DNA of 64,000 nucleotides from Sipunculus nudus (taxonomy: Eukaryota; Annelida; Sipuncula; Golfingiida; Sipunculidae): assembly GCA_026874595.1 (NCBI GenBank), contig CM049317.1:37912401-37976400 (forward strand), given 5' to 3'. The notes below the pieces were generated by a model. The model was not told the DNA's origin, ran no database searches, and saw nothing but the letters and a program-made list of their open reading frames with translations. This document shows, piece by piece, positions 10,725-24,511 of the stretch. How positions within the stretch are numbered: position 1 is the first letter of the stretch; each line of letters opens with the position of its first letter. The position numbers and the translations under genes are program-made.

Positions 10725-12279
10725 AGAAACCGATCAGAGCAACGACCCCTCACAGTACAATTTGGCTTCACAAAGCTATTCTCGCACGCAATTTTCAGAG
10801 TTGCCATTGCTTCATTTCTGTCCGATGCTGTATTCTGTGTATTACATGTTTTGTAAATCCGCCTTGTCTTTCAAATACAGGTCTTTCCTTCTTTATATCT
10901 CCTGTTTTTCATTAAATGTTTTCGAGCGTTTGTTTTCTGTATTTTACATGTCTAGGAATGTGTATAATTTCGCATTTGTTAGTTTTATAACACCACTGAA
11001 TAATTTATATTATTTCTACGTGGCTGGTATTCTGTTAGATAAACATGAACTAACTGGTACTTTTTGTAACCTTGGATGTCATCTTTATAAATTCAATTTG
11101 ACCACAGCAATATTATGACAGTAGCCACGCCATGAAACATTTTGCAGACAGCAGACAACTTTACAGTAGATCATTTACAGTACCTACAATCATGCATCAG
11201 TGCGGTATATATCAGGCTCTTCATCATTAAAAAGATGCGTAGAACTGGTTTTCTGAATTTCAAAGGTTGCACAAAATGATAACTAGAATATGTTAGCATC
11301 AACTGAAAGCTTGGTAAATGCTAAAAAAAAACAGTTATTAAATGACTCAGCATGTCTGTGGTTGTATAGGAAACAGTGCTGAATGTGAAATGATACGTCA
11401 GTAAAAATGACCACTCTTCCCACTAGCTTCCACCATGACAGGCACATGAACCCGAGTAGTAGAACAAGGCTTAAATCGATACGTTTTTTTTTCAGATCTG
11501 AATTGAGGTATGTGTTTTGTGGCTTATTTTGAGATCTCATTTTTTTAAATTTCCAGCTGCCTTATATGTTTGATTTAATTAGTGATTAACAACAAAAAAA
11601 CAGGATTCAACTTCTTCAAATCTAAAACGATTTTGAATAGTTTTTTTACTCATTCAGTGATTCATATTTTTCCTGTTGATAATTTACGTAATATTTATTA
11701 TGTAATTTTATGTAATTCATATTGTGGGGGGGGGGGGAGGGGTCGGAGCCGTGGAACAAGCCTGTATCTTAATTTGCGCTGATTGGCTCGTGTGGCCGGT
11801 ACCATGACGACACTCTACTACGGATTATTTTATGTTATCTCATGGTTTAAATTTACGAATGTTATTTTTAGGAAAGACTTGTTGTGTTACGTATGTGAAA
11901 ACTAGTATATAAACATATAGAATCCGATGTATTCTTTGTCGACCCGAGCTCACATGGGTCATAAGACTTGACAAAAATAGTTCCTATAATGCCCCCATGC
12001 ACCTACGACCTTTTCATGACGGGTTACGACTTACGACTGGAAAATCGTAGGCTAGGTAGTCTTTGAAAGATCGTACGACAAGTCGTTACCACTCGCAATA
12101 AGTCGTAGGCTGTTAGTTGTCCTAACATGTACAGGCCTATAAGCAGCGGGCTCGAGTGATGGGTTACATTTACACGGACAGACTAGCCAAGTCGGTATGC
12201 TTTGTATTGCCTTCGCCAGGAGGCGTTATATCAGTTCATCCCCGTTCGTGTGTGTTTGTTGTTACAGGTGCTCTTTTTA
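10725..12279. other. Lipase 3'UTR / intergenic region
   Basis: From the lipase stop towards the convergent dehydrogenase gene. The first 400 bp may be 3'UTR. A 13-base G-rich tract lies at about 11726-11740. At 11990-12130 is a short segment rich in tacgac/gtcgta words in both orientations, probably a small inverted-repeat element. No coding signal is recognised. Confidence 0.4.
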
Positions 12280-12990
12280 TTGTGTGACACGGGCGTAACT
12301 GGTGTTGTGACACCCTCGCCAGGCCGTTTGTTGCATTCAATGTTTAATCCGTACTGGTTGAACTCTCGTTGTCATGTTAGCCTTGGGCTTTCACGCCTGG
12401 TCGTGGGTCACGTGATGACCCTGGTGTGTGGGGATACTCTTCTGTGATGTGATGTTCTTCTAGATTATTCCTGCTTACCGTGTATAATGTATTATTCTTC
12501 GAATGTTCTGGAGGTGGAAAATTCTGGGCTTGGGGTGAAGAGTATATAAAGAGGCTGTGTTTTAGAGCCGGGGCAGAGAGCAGAGAAGTTTTCCAGCGGA
12601 CGCAGAAGCGTGTGTCAGTTTCTGGGACCTTATCCAACGTGTGCGGCAATAATAGGTTTTCTTCAGAGGTTCTCCTGGATTTTGTGCATTTGAACTTCAG
12701 TTTACTTTCTGGATTGTTACGAGAGCTTCACACTGGACTGTCATTCTCCGAGAGTATACATTTAAGAACTTATCGTTGTGACGGTGTTGGTATCCAGGTA
12801 CTCTGCATACATTGTTTATTTTTCTGCGTGATTGTATTGATTTGTTGTTATACCACTGTTTTACTGTATAATTGTATTGATTTAGTGTATTGTAATGTTA
12901 GGGTTTATTTAAGAATAAATTAAAGTTAATTGTTAACAAAAACAACTGACTTCTTTATTCATTCCCCTACACATTTCACGCTGCCTAGTG
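12280..12990 (+). repeat. Possible solo LTR
   Basis: Features suggesting U3-R-U5 order: a TG-rich start near TGTGACACGGGCG, a TATA box (gtatataaagag, about 12541-12552) followed by GC-rich transcribed-type sequence, an AATAAA signal at about 12914, and an end near GTGTTACA. No target-site duplication could be fixed and no second copy is in the window, so the limits are approximate. It could instead be a promoter and short noncoding gene. Confidence 0.35.
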
Positions 12991-13732
12991 TTACAGAATC
13001 TGATTTTTTTATCTCCGTTACAGAATTTGTGTTCGTAACGTATATTTGATCTGTTTATATTAAGTTGCGTAACATTGTGTGTTTGTTCACAACATTACTC
13101 ACGCGATCATGAATGGAATCTCATAAATTATAGGGCATTTCGGGGATGAGCCAATGAAGAAAGAAATCATTAAAATTTGGTATTGATCCGGCACAAAAAC
13201 CGGATTAAGGAAAGTCATCAAGGAATATTTACAAATGTAGAGTCATTAATGCACGAATGAACCTCGGAATATGGGCCGAATACGTGAATACAAACACGGT
13301 TTTGGGAGCATCCCACAATAGGGACCCAACGCACGACGGAGGCGTGCATTATGTAAAATATAGATTTTTAGTTAACAGTTGTATTACACGAATTAGTTGT
13401 TTAGTTTGCCGCTAGATAGCATCACCTATGACTGTGCCCAACGGTTAAGTTTCTGAGTGACAGATGTGGCAAGTTACATGGTAAATAAAAAGTACAAACG
13501 GACGGGCAGGCCCACCAGCCAGTATCCTTGGTCCAACCATTGTCGCAGTGCTAAAATACAGATCAGTATTTTACTCTTAGTGATAACAAAATCTCGATAT
13601 AGTTGAGTATTTTTTTCGTTTGCCATGGAACATAATGTAAATATATACACATTACTCATCTAAGATTCTTCTCACTACGCATTAGACCTTGAACGTTTGA
13701 CTCGTTAGTGGTATATAATCAAATGTAAATAG
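12991..13732. other. Intergenic, nothing recognised
   Basis: No coding exon or clear repeat seen between the possible LTR and the MITE. Confidence 0.4.
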
Positions 13733-13920
13733 AGTGAAACCCTATAAATGGACACCCTATGGACTGGGACAAAATGCCCCCTTTTTAGAGGTGCCCACTA
13801 TTTCGGGGTTATGTCCATAACCAAATATAAAGGAGAAGGAAAGCAGGATTGTCGAAAGCTGCCCACTATAATGAGGTGCCCACTTCATGGAGGTGCCCAC
13901 TAGGAGAGGTTCCACTGTAT
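13733..13920. mobile_element. MITE of the Tc1/mariner-pogo type
   Basis: The left end, GTGAAACCCTATAAATGGACACC, is an imperfect inverse of the right end, GGTGCCCACTAGGAGAGGTTCCACTGT. The interior repeats 'gtgcccac' in both halves. This is the widespread animal MITE type with ACAGTGGAACCTCT termini. About 190 bp, no ORF. Confidence 0.6.
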
Positions 13921-14070
13921 TTAATCGCTGAGGATGCTCTGTTATGTTGTAACCCTATATAACCTGTTATTAGAGGTCAATGCAATAATACAAACAGAGT
14001 GCTTGTCACGGACGCGTCGAAGGAACTCAAATCAACTACTCCAAATCATCATAATGTTCCTGGGGGCTGT

Positions 14071-14233
14071 TCATTTGCTTCCATGACAACTGATCATGAC
14101 CTTGACAACACCAGCGGCCCCACTCTTCACCAGCTCAAACGCCTCGGGTGTTTCTTCCAAAGTAAAACGGTGAGTGATCATTGGTAATGGATCAGCCAAT
14201 CCCGACGCCACTATGGCTATAGCTGCGGGATAG
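14071..14233 (-). CDS. Polyol dehydrogenase exon 9 (C terminus)
   Basis: Residues 291-344: [43 protein letters not shown], stop TGA (14073-14071). Matches the family C terminus, with THRF and the AFE helix. Acceptor ctttcctttag. Confidence 0.94.
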
Positions 14234-17200
14234 CTAAAGGAAAGACAGCGTTGTATTCAGTGAATGACATAACTGGTTTATATCAATCTATAATTTTAGT
14301 CTGTGATCGATGAAAAATGTCATTTTATTGTCAGCGGTAAGCTTTATCAATACAAGATAAATACTCTGTGGTTATTTTGGGAAGTTTCCAACTTTTTAGA
14401 TAACGCAAACTTTTTGACCCCCCACGATGGGGTTCCATAAAAAAATTCAATGTCATTCAGTAAGCTCAGACAACCTTTATTATTTTGTTACTGATATGAA
14501 TGATATATGCTTGAACGCTTCAATGCTTACTTACAGTTTCATTCTAATTTCTTTATACTGTACATATGACAATATTCATAACGAGACTCTAATATACTCA
14601 CTCGTTACAATAGGAAAATACTCCTTTGATATCAACCTCCCTGACCGCGGCGTCAACTACGGGCAGTGTGACCTCCGGGGGGTCAAGGCCGACTGGTGAC
14701 ATTGTTCCACCGGACTTCGTAGCCTGCATACAAATTAGTAACATATTAAAAGCCGTTAGTTTCTTCGTCCAAATAGTTCTCGACAATAATTCTTTATCGT
14801 GAGCTCACATTAGGAGGATCACTCACATGATCATGCTCATAAACAAGTATTTCTTCTTTTGCCAGATAAGTTTTCGTTATCGATTTTTTATGCTAATTTT
14901 TCAGTGATAACCAGAGAGCCATGCCATTTTGGTAAAATATGTATGATCAATTCATAAGAATTCGACAATGAACAATGACCCATGGGTCATGACGCTCTGC
15001 TGAAAAGTGTAATACTTTATGTTTTTTTATGGCCCTCCCATGGGTCATGACGCTCTGCTGTAAAAAGTGTGATACTAGATGTTTTTTTATGGCCCTCCCA
15101 GGATGTCATGTCAGAGGATTCTATAACCAACGGTTATGATTTGTGGCCTGTTAACGGATGAAGGTCTAAAAAATAAGGGCAAATGCGTAAACATTCGAAA
15201 AAAAATACAGGTGGTGCCACCAATCTGCAGGAATTTATGAAACACTCCATGATCAATATGAAAACAAAGAATCAGGGTGATCAATGCATTAGTTGTCCTG
15301 GAGCTTTTGTATCAATTTTTAATTTTAATTTTTTCGGGGGGGGGGGGGGGGGGGTTACTGAGTCTCATAGCTCGGAGGAAATGGGTAACAGAGACCTAAT
15401 TTCAGGTTTCCAAGGTTTCATGGACCTACCTTGATGTCAAGTGAGAACATTCCAGGGTTAGCGGTTACGATTTGTGCCCTGTTAACAGACGACTTCTTCT
15501 TTGAAGGTCCAAAAATAGAGAAAATAAATCATAAAATTGAAAAAATGCAGGTGGCACCACCAGTCTGCAAAAACTGATAAAATACCCCCTGATCAATATG
15601 CATGAAAAGAATCATGGTGATCAATGCATTAGTTGTTCACATACTTGCGCTTTTATATCTTTTTTTTATAAATAAGGGGGTACTTACGAGCCCAATAGCT
15701 CGGAGGATATGGGTAACAGGGATCTAATTTCAGGTTTCCAAGGAGATTTTTCAAGGATTCCCCTTGATCTCAAGTAAGAAGACCCTAGGCCCAGTGGTTA
15801 ATATTTGTGCCCTGTGGACAGACGACCGCATCTTTCAAGAACTCATAAATAGAGAAACAAGGGACCCATGGGTCACGGCGCTGAGCTGTTATATATGATA
15901 AAAAATTTGATTTGGGAAAGAGGCACATGCTGGTTTTGTGTGATAATAAATATAAGCTTTATTATGAGTAGTTGGTGTTTAGCCTATGTATGATTTTGAT
16001 AGTATCTTTGGAGACAGGGAAGAGGATTGATTTCATTTATTTTATTAACAAATGGAGTGCTATTGTCACACAGATTTTGATTTGGCCATATAACTTATAA
16101 GCAGCACATATAATTAAAGAGTTTAACTATTTATTAAAATTTAATAACAAATATTTTGCCAATATAATTTTTATTTTAAAAAAATAAGAAGAAAATCATA
16201 TGATTTTTTAAAATAAAATATAACTGAAATGATTATTGAAATAATATTTATAGAATATATTCATGAATGCATTCATGAATACATTTTGAAAGTATCTGCA
16301 CTGGTATCCAAATACTTTCATTTTTACCTGAATTCCCATTCTTATGCAATAAAATTTTTAATGCAGTACATATTCATATTCGTATTCAAATACATTTGCA
16401 AAGCATTCGCACCATATCTAGTATTTATTCAGTTTTAGCCAAACAATGATGTTGAGAATCCAGAATATACAAAATTCACAAATTTAAATAATGATCATAA
16501 GTACCTGGTTTTATGGCTTTTATTTATATTAAAAAAAAACAAATGTAATATATTCACTTTGGACTACTTTCACAGCAATCTACACACTAGACACAGTAGG
16601 AATCTAGATTAATATTATCAACTGCATCTTTGTCTATCATTAATTTCCTTCATATGATCCCTAATGATTAGTAATGAATAATATGATTTATTTTGTTTAT
16701 CATTAAAATTTAACTGAAAAATACCATAGGTGACTGCATGGTGTTATTTGGAATAACACTGACATTCTATCTATCCATACAAGATTCTTACATCATCAGT
16801 AACTGCAAGTTAATTTTCTGTTACTCATCAACTAACAAATTCCTTTTCTATTAATTTTTATTTAATTTGTTATAAAAAATACAAAATTATTAATTTATTG
16901 TTTATTGTTATGTTGTTTTTCAAAACAACTGTTAGATGAGTTGGGTTGGACACCTTGATCAACTGTGGCTGGGCATTAGCTGCCTGGCTGCCCAAGTGTA
17001 TGCTTCGCTCAAGCATGCATAATCTGATGAAAGGTCAACAAGGTCAACATACAGGTAACTGAAGAGGGGCTGGATCGAGCCTGGGTCTGACATGGTCTCA
17101 TAAAAACATTAATAAAAGCTACAATATTTGGCTAATTTCTTTCAACTTTCTAAACTACAAAAATGAAATCCTTATGTGTGCATGATATGAAAATTATATC

Positions 17201-20200
17201 AACAGTGCTCTCAGGAAACAAACGTGCCATGTTCAAAGTTGGGCAAAATTTAAGGTACTAATTTTATATTTATACTAATAACTTATAAAATTTGAAAAAT
17301 TCAGAACTAATTTTTGGTATTCAATTGAATCTTGATTAAATAATGTTACATCCCTGACAAAAAATCTCTAGCTTCAGCAATCCTCTTGTTAAGGGAGTAA
17401 ATATATTTCTTGATTTTTTAAAAAGTGCATTATGTTTGGGCCCATAACTTAAAACAATTACGCAATACTGACATCATTTCTGGCATGTGCATAGCGAATG
17501 TATAGAAAAATATGTATATTATATATGATCAAAGTCAGATCAGTGGTTTTGATATTAGGCAGTCTTACATTGTAACGATGAGTTTTTAATGGAAAAATGA
17601 AGTTCTTCATTAATATTTCGAAGGAATTAAGTCCTAGTGATCAAATTCTTGGCATGGTAGGGGATATTGGAGACAATTAACTGTTTGCCAAATTTAAGGA
17701 ACTTAGAGATGAAGCTGGGGAGCTGAGCTCTAGCAAACTGCATAACACTAGCATGATGTAAAAAATATAAGACATGGTGCTTGAAAACTTGAATAAAATC
17801 TACAGTTTTTGATCAACTGGTTTGGTGTTAACAGACAAAATGCTAACAAAACATGCTGTGAAAATTAACTCCACAGTACTTACAGGAAAAAAACGTGCCA
17901 TGGTCAAACTTGGGCAAAATTTAAGGTACCAATTTTATATTTTTGCCAATATTTAAAAAAATTAAACAGATTTTGATCTAATTTTTGGTATACAATTAAA
18001 TTTTGACCAATTTAAGTTGTATTACTGAAAAAAGTCCCTACCTTTAACACTTATGGTCTTAAGTGACCAAATATCTTTCCTGATTTTTTTACAAAGTTCA
18101 TTATGTATGGGCCCATAACTTTTTTAAATTAAATAATACTGACTTAATTTCTTGCATGTACATAGGAACTATATATAGGAATATTTATGGTAAATATGAA
18201 GAAAACCAGATGAGAGGTTTTGATATTAGGCAGTCCTGAAGTGTGAAAATAGATTTCTAATAAAAAATAGAGAATTTTCCTTAATATCTCGAAGGAACGA
18301 AGTCCTATTGATCCAATTTTCGGCATGGTAGGAGATTTTGGGGACATCTAACTGTATGGCGAATTTCAGATTCGTAGGTCCAATGGTGTCAAAACGAGCC
18401 AGTCTTACGGACGGACATCCGGACGGATGGCCGGCCGGACGGACAGACGGACGGACGACGGACAATGGACCACGACTATAGCTCAGATGACGTATAGTCA
18501 GCTGAGCTAAAAAAATGCGTAAAAATAGAAAAATAAAGGTGGCCTCACCAGTCTGCAGAAACGTATGAAAACTGCATGATCAAAATGCATGCAAAATATC
18601 ATGGTGATCAATGCATTAGTTGTTCAGATACTTGCGCTTTTGTATCAAATTCCCGTTATTCTTGGGGTACTTCTGAGCTCCATAGCTCGGAGAATATGGG
18701 TAACAGAGACCTAATTTAGGTTTACTAGGAGACTTTTAATGTATCTCCCTGCATGCCAAGTAGATGATTCTAGGACACGTGGTTACGAATTGTGCCCTGT
18801 TAACAGACAACCACATATTTAAAGGTTTCAAAATAGAGAAAATAATGCGTAAAAAATCGAAAAAAAAACAGGTGCCCCCCCCCCCCCCCGTCTGCAGAAA
18901 CTGATGAAAAACTCTATGATCAATATGCATGCAAAGAATAATGGTGATCAATGTATTACTTGTTCAGATTCTTGAGCTTTTGTATCAAATTTTCCATTTA
19001 TTTGGTGGGTACTTCTGAGCCCCAAAGGTCGAAGGTTATGGGTAACAGGGACCTAATTTCAGGTTTCCAAGGAGATTTTCATGGCCTCCCAAAATTTCCA
19101 GTAAGAAGATCCTACGTCCAGCGGTTAAATTTGTGCCCTGCTAACGGATGGCAGGACGGCCGGACAGAAGGACGACGGACAATGACCCATCGCTATAACT
19201 TAGCATGACTGAAGGTCAGCTGCGCTAAAAAAACACGTAGAAGAAAATTAGAAGTTTTCTCCCCACTGATGACAAACGTAAATAATTAATAACTGCTGCA
19301 GAAATCATAACAAATTGATATGTAGAATCTGAAATTATTATTTGTACACTCGCTGTGCAGGGAAATGACTGTTTAGGATACAACATGTAAATAAAAACAA
19401 GTGACCCATTGTTCATAACGCTCAGCTGTATTAACTATTGATGTTATGAACTGGTGAAAAATATTTAAGTAACCCTGAACAATGGGTAGAATGACTTCTA
19501 GAGTGCACAAAATCATTTTTGTTTTGTTACCATAGTCCTTAAAAATATAAAAAAGCTAACATCTTATTTAGTGTCTCCAAGAAGACTTTACCAGGAACTG
19601 TATACCATTTGTGAACTGTCTGGGATCTTAAAATCATGTTTTCAGCCAATACCTATAAAATATAGGTCACATTACCAAATTCCAGGTCACCAAGGAGATT
19701 TGCCCAGTAACCCCCCTGGTTGTACAGGAAGAAATTTCTAGCTCTAGCGGTTAGAATTTACGCCTGGACTGCTTCATTTGTAGGTAAAAATAGAGAAAAT
19801 GCGTAAAAATGAGAAAAATAGACGACCATAGGTCGAACCCTGCTGGAAATTGAAATGATAGACAGACGGACAGATAGAAGATAATGTCGGTTTTCTATCA
19901 ATGAAATGATTCTCAGGGCCATTACTGAGAAGTTCTGCCCTGTAGAATGACATATCAGACAAAAGAACAAGCAGGCAGACAAAGCTGACAACAAATGACG
20001 AACAGACAGACATACTGACAATGTGAGACAAGAATGACACCAGAAAACTTTACCTGGTTAAGGAGAAGGATCAGAGGAAGAAAATACGTCATAATTTATG
20101 AAATTGCAGTTTGTAGTTTTGGAGATATGGCAAAATAATATTTTATTGGGGACGTTCGACCGCAGCGCCTTCTAGCGGACTTATTCTGAAGACGACAAAT

Positions 20201-22459
20201 GCGTTTCGTGATATTAGTGTATGACATAAGATGTCCAAGTTTTAAAAGGATTCCTTTTAAATCTCTGGCCTATTGAATGCCAAATGAGAGATGCAAGAAT
20301 CAGCAAGCATGTGAATTTGAGGAAAACTGATAAACAGACAGACATACTGTGAAAGTGACACAAGAATGGTACCAGTTGACTTACTCAGGTTATTAAGTAG
20401 AACCAGAGGAAGAAAATAAGCCATAGTTTCTGTAATTGAGGTTTATAGTTATGGAGATATGACCAAAAACGATATGTAGGTGAGTGTCGAGTGCAGCGCC
20501 CCCTAGTAGCCATATCCGGAAAATGAAAAATCTGTTTCGAGATATTACTGTAAGGCATAAGATGAAATACTTTCAAAAGGATTCTTTCAAAACTGTGGCC
20601 AGTAGAATGCTAAATGTGAGAATCAAGAGCAAGCAGTCGAACTGACAACTGACTAACAGACAGACACACTGACAAAGTGACACAAGATTGTAACAAGATG
20701 ACTCAGAGGAAGAAAATAAGCTATAGTTTATTTGCTTTTATTTATTTATTTTTTATTAGTTTAATTGAGGCTTATAATTTTGCATATTTGGCCAAAACAT
20801 GATATGTTGAGGAGGTGTGCAACCAGCGCCCCCTAGCGACAATATCCGGAAAATGAAAAAAACTTTTCGAGATACTTGTGTAGGACTTAAGATATGTTAG
20901 TTTCAAGAAAATTCTTGCAACACTCTGGCTTCCAGGGCAAGATGAATGAAATCTCGAAATATCTCGTTTCACGAGATATTATACGAGATATTGCGAGACT
21001 TGTAATGCAACCTTTTAGTACTAATTGAATGCTACCTAATGCAAAAAAACTAGACCTCTGTAGCTTTAAATCTGACAAAGTTAGAAAAATATCAGCACTT
21101 TTCCCCGAAAAATGAGTCAGCTAACCAGTAGACAGGCCTTTGAATGACGATTAAAATGAGCTACAGTTGAAGTGGATATGACTTATAGTAACACAGATAT
21201 GAAGAAAAAAACCGTTGTGTATACTTTTGATGACCTTGACCTTTGACCTATATTGACCAAAAACAATAGGCTCCTGTAATTTTAAACTTTCCATCTACTG
21301 TATAAGTTTGAAAGCAATGGCTGCAAAATTGCGACCAGTAGAGAGGGAACAGACAAACAGACAGACATCCTCGACTGACCAACCTGCTTGCCCTAATCGG
21401 AGATTTCCGGCAAGCAATAATAAAGGTGGTTCCACAAAAATTGGGTAACTGATTAAACTGTTGATGACCCATATGCATTGAAAGAATCATGGTAATCTAT
21501 TCTTTAGTTATTCAGATACTGGAGCTTTTGTGTTCAAATTTTAATTATTCTTAAATTATTGTTATTCTAAACAGGCCGCTTAACTCAAAGTTTATATGTC
21601 GCAGTGACCTAAGTGTCCAAAGAGATTTTTCATGGTCCTCCTGGATGTAAAATCAGATGATTCAAGGTCAAATAGTAATAATTTGTGCCTTATAAATGAC
21701 AAAGCAAAAATATGTAAAAGAAAAATACAGGTGCCGCCACCAGTCTTCGGGAAGTCATAATATTTGTCTAGATCAATAAATATATGAGGTTTGAGGAGAC
21801 TGGATGAAACCACAGAAATGGACACCTTTGCTGAATTGTACGGTCTGGTCTATAAATATAGAGAAAAATGCGTGAAAAATAGAAAAAAAATACAGGTGAC
21901 AAGGTCAGTCTTCGGAAAATGATAAAACTAGTCGTGATCAATAAACGATGAGGTTTCAGAACATAAGATTAAACTACAGATGAGAAACTGACACCTTGTT
22001 GTAATTTGACAGTATTAAAATATAGTGAAACATTGATGCGAAATAAGAACATACAGGTGGCGCCACTTGTCTTTGTAAATGATATTTACTAGTCATGATA
22101 AATATTCAGGAGAAGATAAATGGCAACCAATGCATTAATTATTGAGATAAAGGAGATTTTGTTTTAAATTTTAATTATTCTGGGGTGCCGTAACACGCCG
22201 CATCGCTCGTAGAATATATGTTGCAGTAACCGAATTTCAGGTTTCCAAAGGCATTTTAAGGATCTCCCTGCATATAAAGTAAGAGGTTTCTACGTCTAAA
22301 TGTTACGATTTGTGCCCTATCGGAGAGAAGCCGGACAAAGGGTGATCACTATTGCTTATCTGACTTTATAACAAAAACTCCTCCCCTGTTTGCATTTTTT
22401 TATGTTCAAAAGACAAATCTTTATTTTTTGTAATGCTCACGAAATATATCAGCTGTAAG

Positions 22460-22533
<74 letters not shown>

Positions 22534-24461
22534 GTGATGTGCGTTGTTCTTCGCATTACGGATCAATGGCTTATGATAAAAGCCATTATGGTCGCTCCAA
22601 AGACATAAATGTAAGAGACCGCTCAGTGGTGTAAGAGAACGGCATAGCTCTACTCCGTCGACCACTCTTCGTTACTGTTATTAATTTTGCTTAAAGACAC
22701 ACATACCATGCATCAAATTAACACTGGAAACTCGAACGATGGCCGTGCTAGAATTCTAATAAAAGAACACGTGATACACATGGTCGATCTATTGCAGGAC
22801 CAGGCGGGACATTATTATGCCAGCTGAATCATTGAACACTGAAATATTCTCACATATATTGCTAATTTGAGACTACTTTCTGCGCCACTGGTTTCTATGG
22901 TAACATCTGGTTGGTCTCCAATGATGTCCTTGACCTTCACGGCCAGGGAGCGTGCATCTTCCCGTCCCACACACAGAGTGCTGTCCGCGCCCATTTTCCT
23001 GGCAAGATCAAGACGTTCGTCAGACACGTCTATAGAAACATAAATGATGAAAAACATTAAAACTAGGGGCAATATGTATCCAGCACATACCAACTCATTT
23101 TATCATACACCTACTTTCATCTCATTTTCATTAATAACGTAGTTTAATAATTATAATATTGGTACAAAATTATGGTACTTAAAATATATTCCTTTGAATG
23201 TAAAAATATTATGTTAATGAGTTATCTTTTGGTGTTGTGCTATGCCTTAACAACATTTTATCATACTCCAAGAGACGAACGAACCATTGTGTTCTCACCT
23301 GTCATATATACAGCTGACTGTTCTGTGAACATTGTGTACTCAGCTGTTTTTTACATCCGACTGCTCTGTGAACATTGTGTACTCAGCTGTTATATACAGC
23401 TGGCTGTTCTGTGAACATTGTGTACTCACCTGTAATACACACCTTGGCTGCTCCCTTGGCTTTTGCTGCGAGCATCGAACAGAGTCCAATTGGACCTGCA
23501 AAATTTTAATTATGTTTGAATAAATTAACCTCAGATTGCATATAACATTATTCTCATATTAATTGCTGTATAATGGTAACTTGTGGTGTTTAGAAACAAA
23601 ATGTTAAAAAATATTTTTGGTAGAATATTTCAATATAATAAATACAATTATATGAAAATGTAATATAATTTAATATAAAATCGTTATTTGTAACATATAT
23701 TTGCATATGGAATACTTTCACAAGTAGGTTTTGCAACAGTTTTAGTATAAGATCTCGTTTATATGCTGTTTTCGTTTATGCGTTTTATTTTTCATTATAT
23801 TGCCTGATATATTAGTGATCCGATATTATATTAACACAATACACAATACTTAACAAAGTAAAAAGGAATATGTACAAATTTTCAAATGGCTTAGTTTCCA
23901 GGAAGGAAAACGGGTCACTGAAGAAAATGTAAAACAGGTCGGAGTCATAATATTATATTTTCTAATTATATTCAAATGCGTACATGGTAAAACCATGTCA
24001 TCGCACCTGTAGGATTTCCTTTAGTAGTGAGTTTTGGCAGCTGAACGGAGGAAAAGGTGCTCATGAATGAGCTACTCAAACGTAAAACCTTTTTATGCCG
24101 GACTGTAGGTCGAGGCAGCACAATGAGTTACAGATGCTGTTTAAGTTGGTTGAACGGTCTGTTAAGGGATTCGTGCGTCTCTTACATAAATCTTAAACGG
24201 CTTGATTATTTAGTAAGGAGATTAACGTGACTGACATTATGGCTAACTTACCTGCCCCACACACAAGAACATTACACCCGAGGCTGACCCCGGACCTACG
24301 TGCCGCCCTGACCCCCACCGCCAGAGGTTCAATAAGTGCACCGGCCTCAAAACTCACGTGATCTGGCAACCTGTATAGATATTACAGTCATCCGTAACCA
24401 GACATCAAACTGACTATAAATTATTCTGACACACTGTCACAGCGTTTACTATTCTTTATAA

Positions 24462-24511
<50 letters not shown>

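Noticed and set aside
10699-11118. 139-codon frame as the lipase C-terminus
   Set aside because: Would need a different phase from the one left by the exon ending at 10226. The composition after the first 20 codons is Phe/Tyr/Leu-rich noncoding type.
12480-12923. 147-codon plus-strand frame between the two genes
   Set aside because: Begins before the TATA box and ends in AT-rich sequence. No domain. More likely LTR or noncoding sequence.
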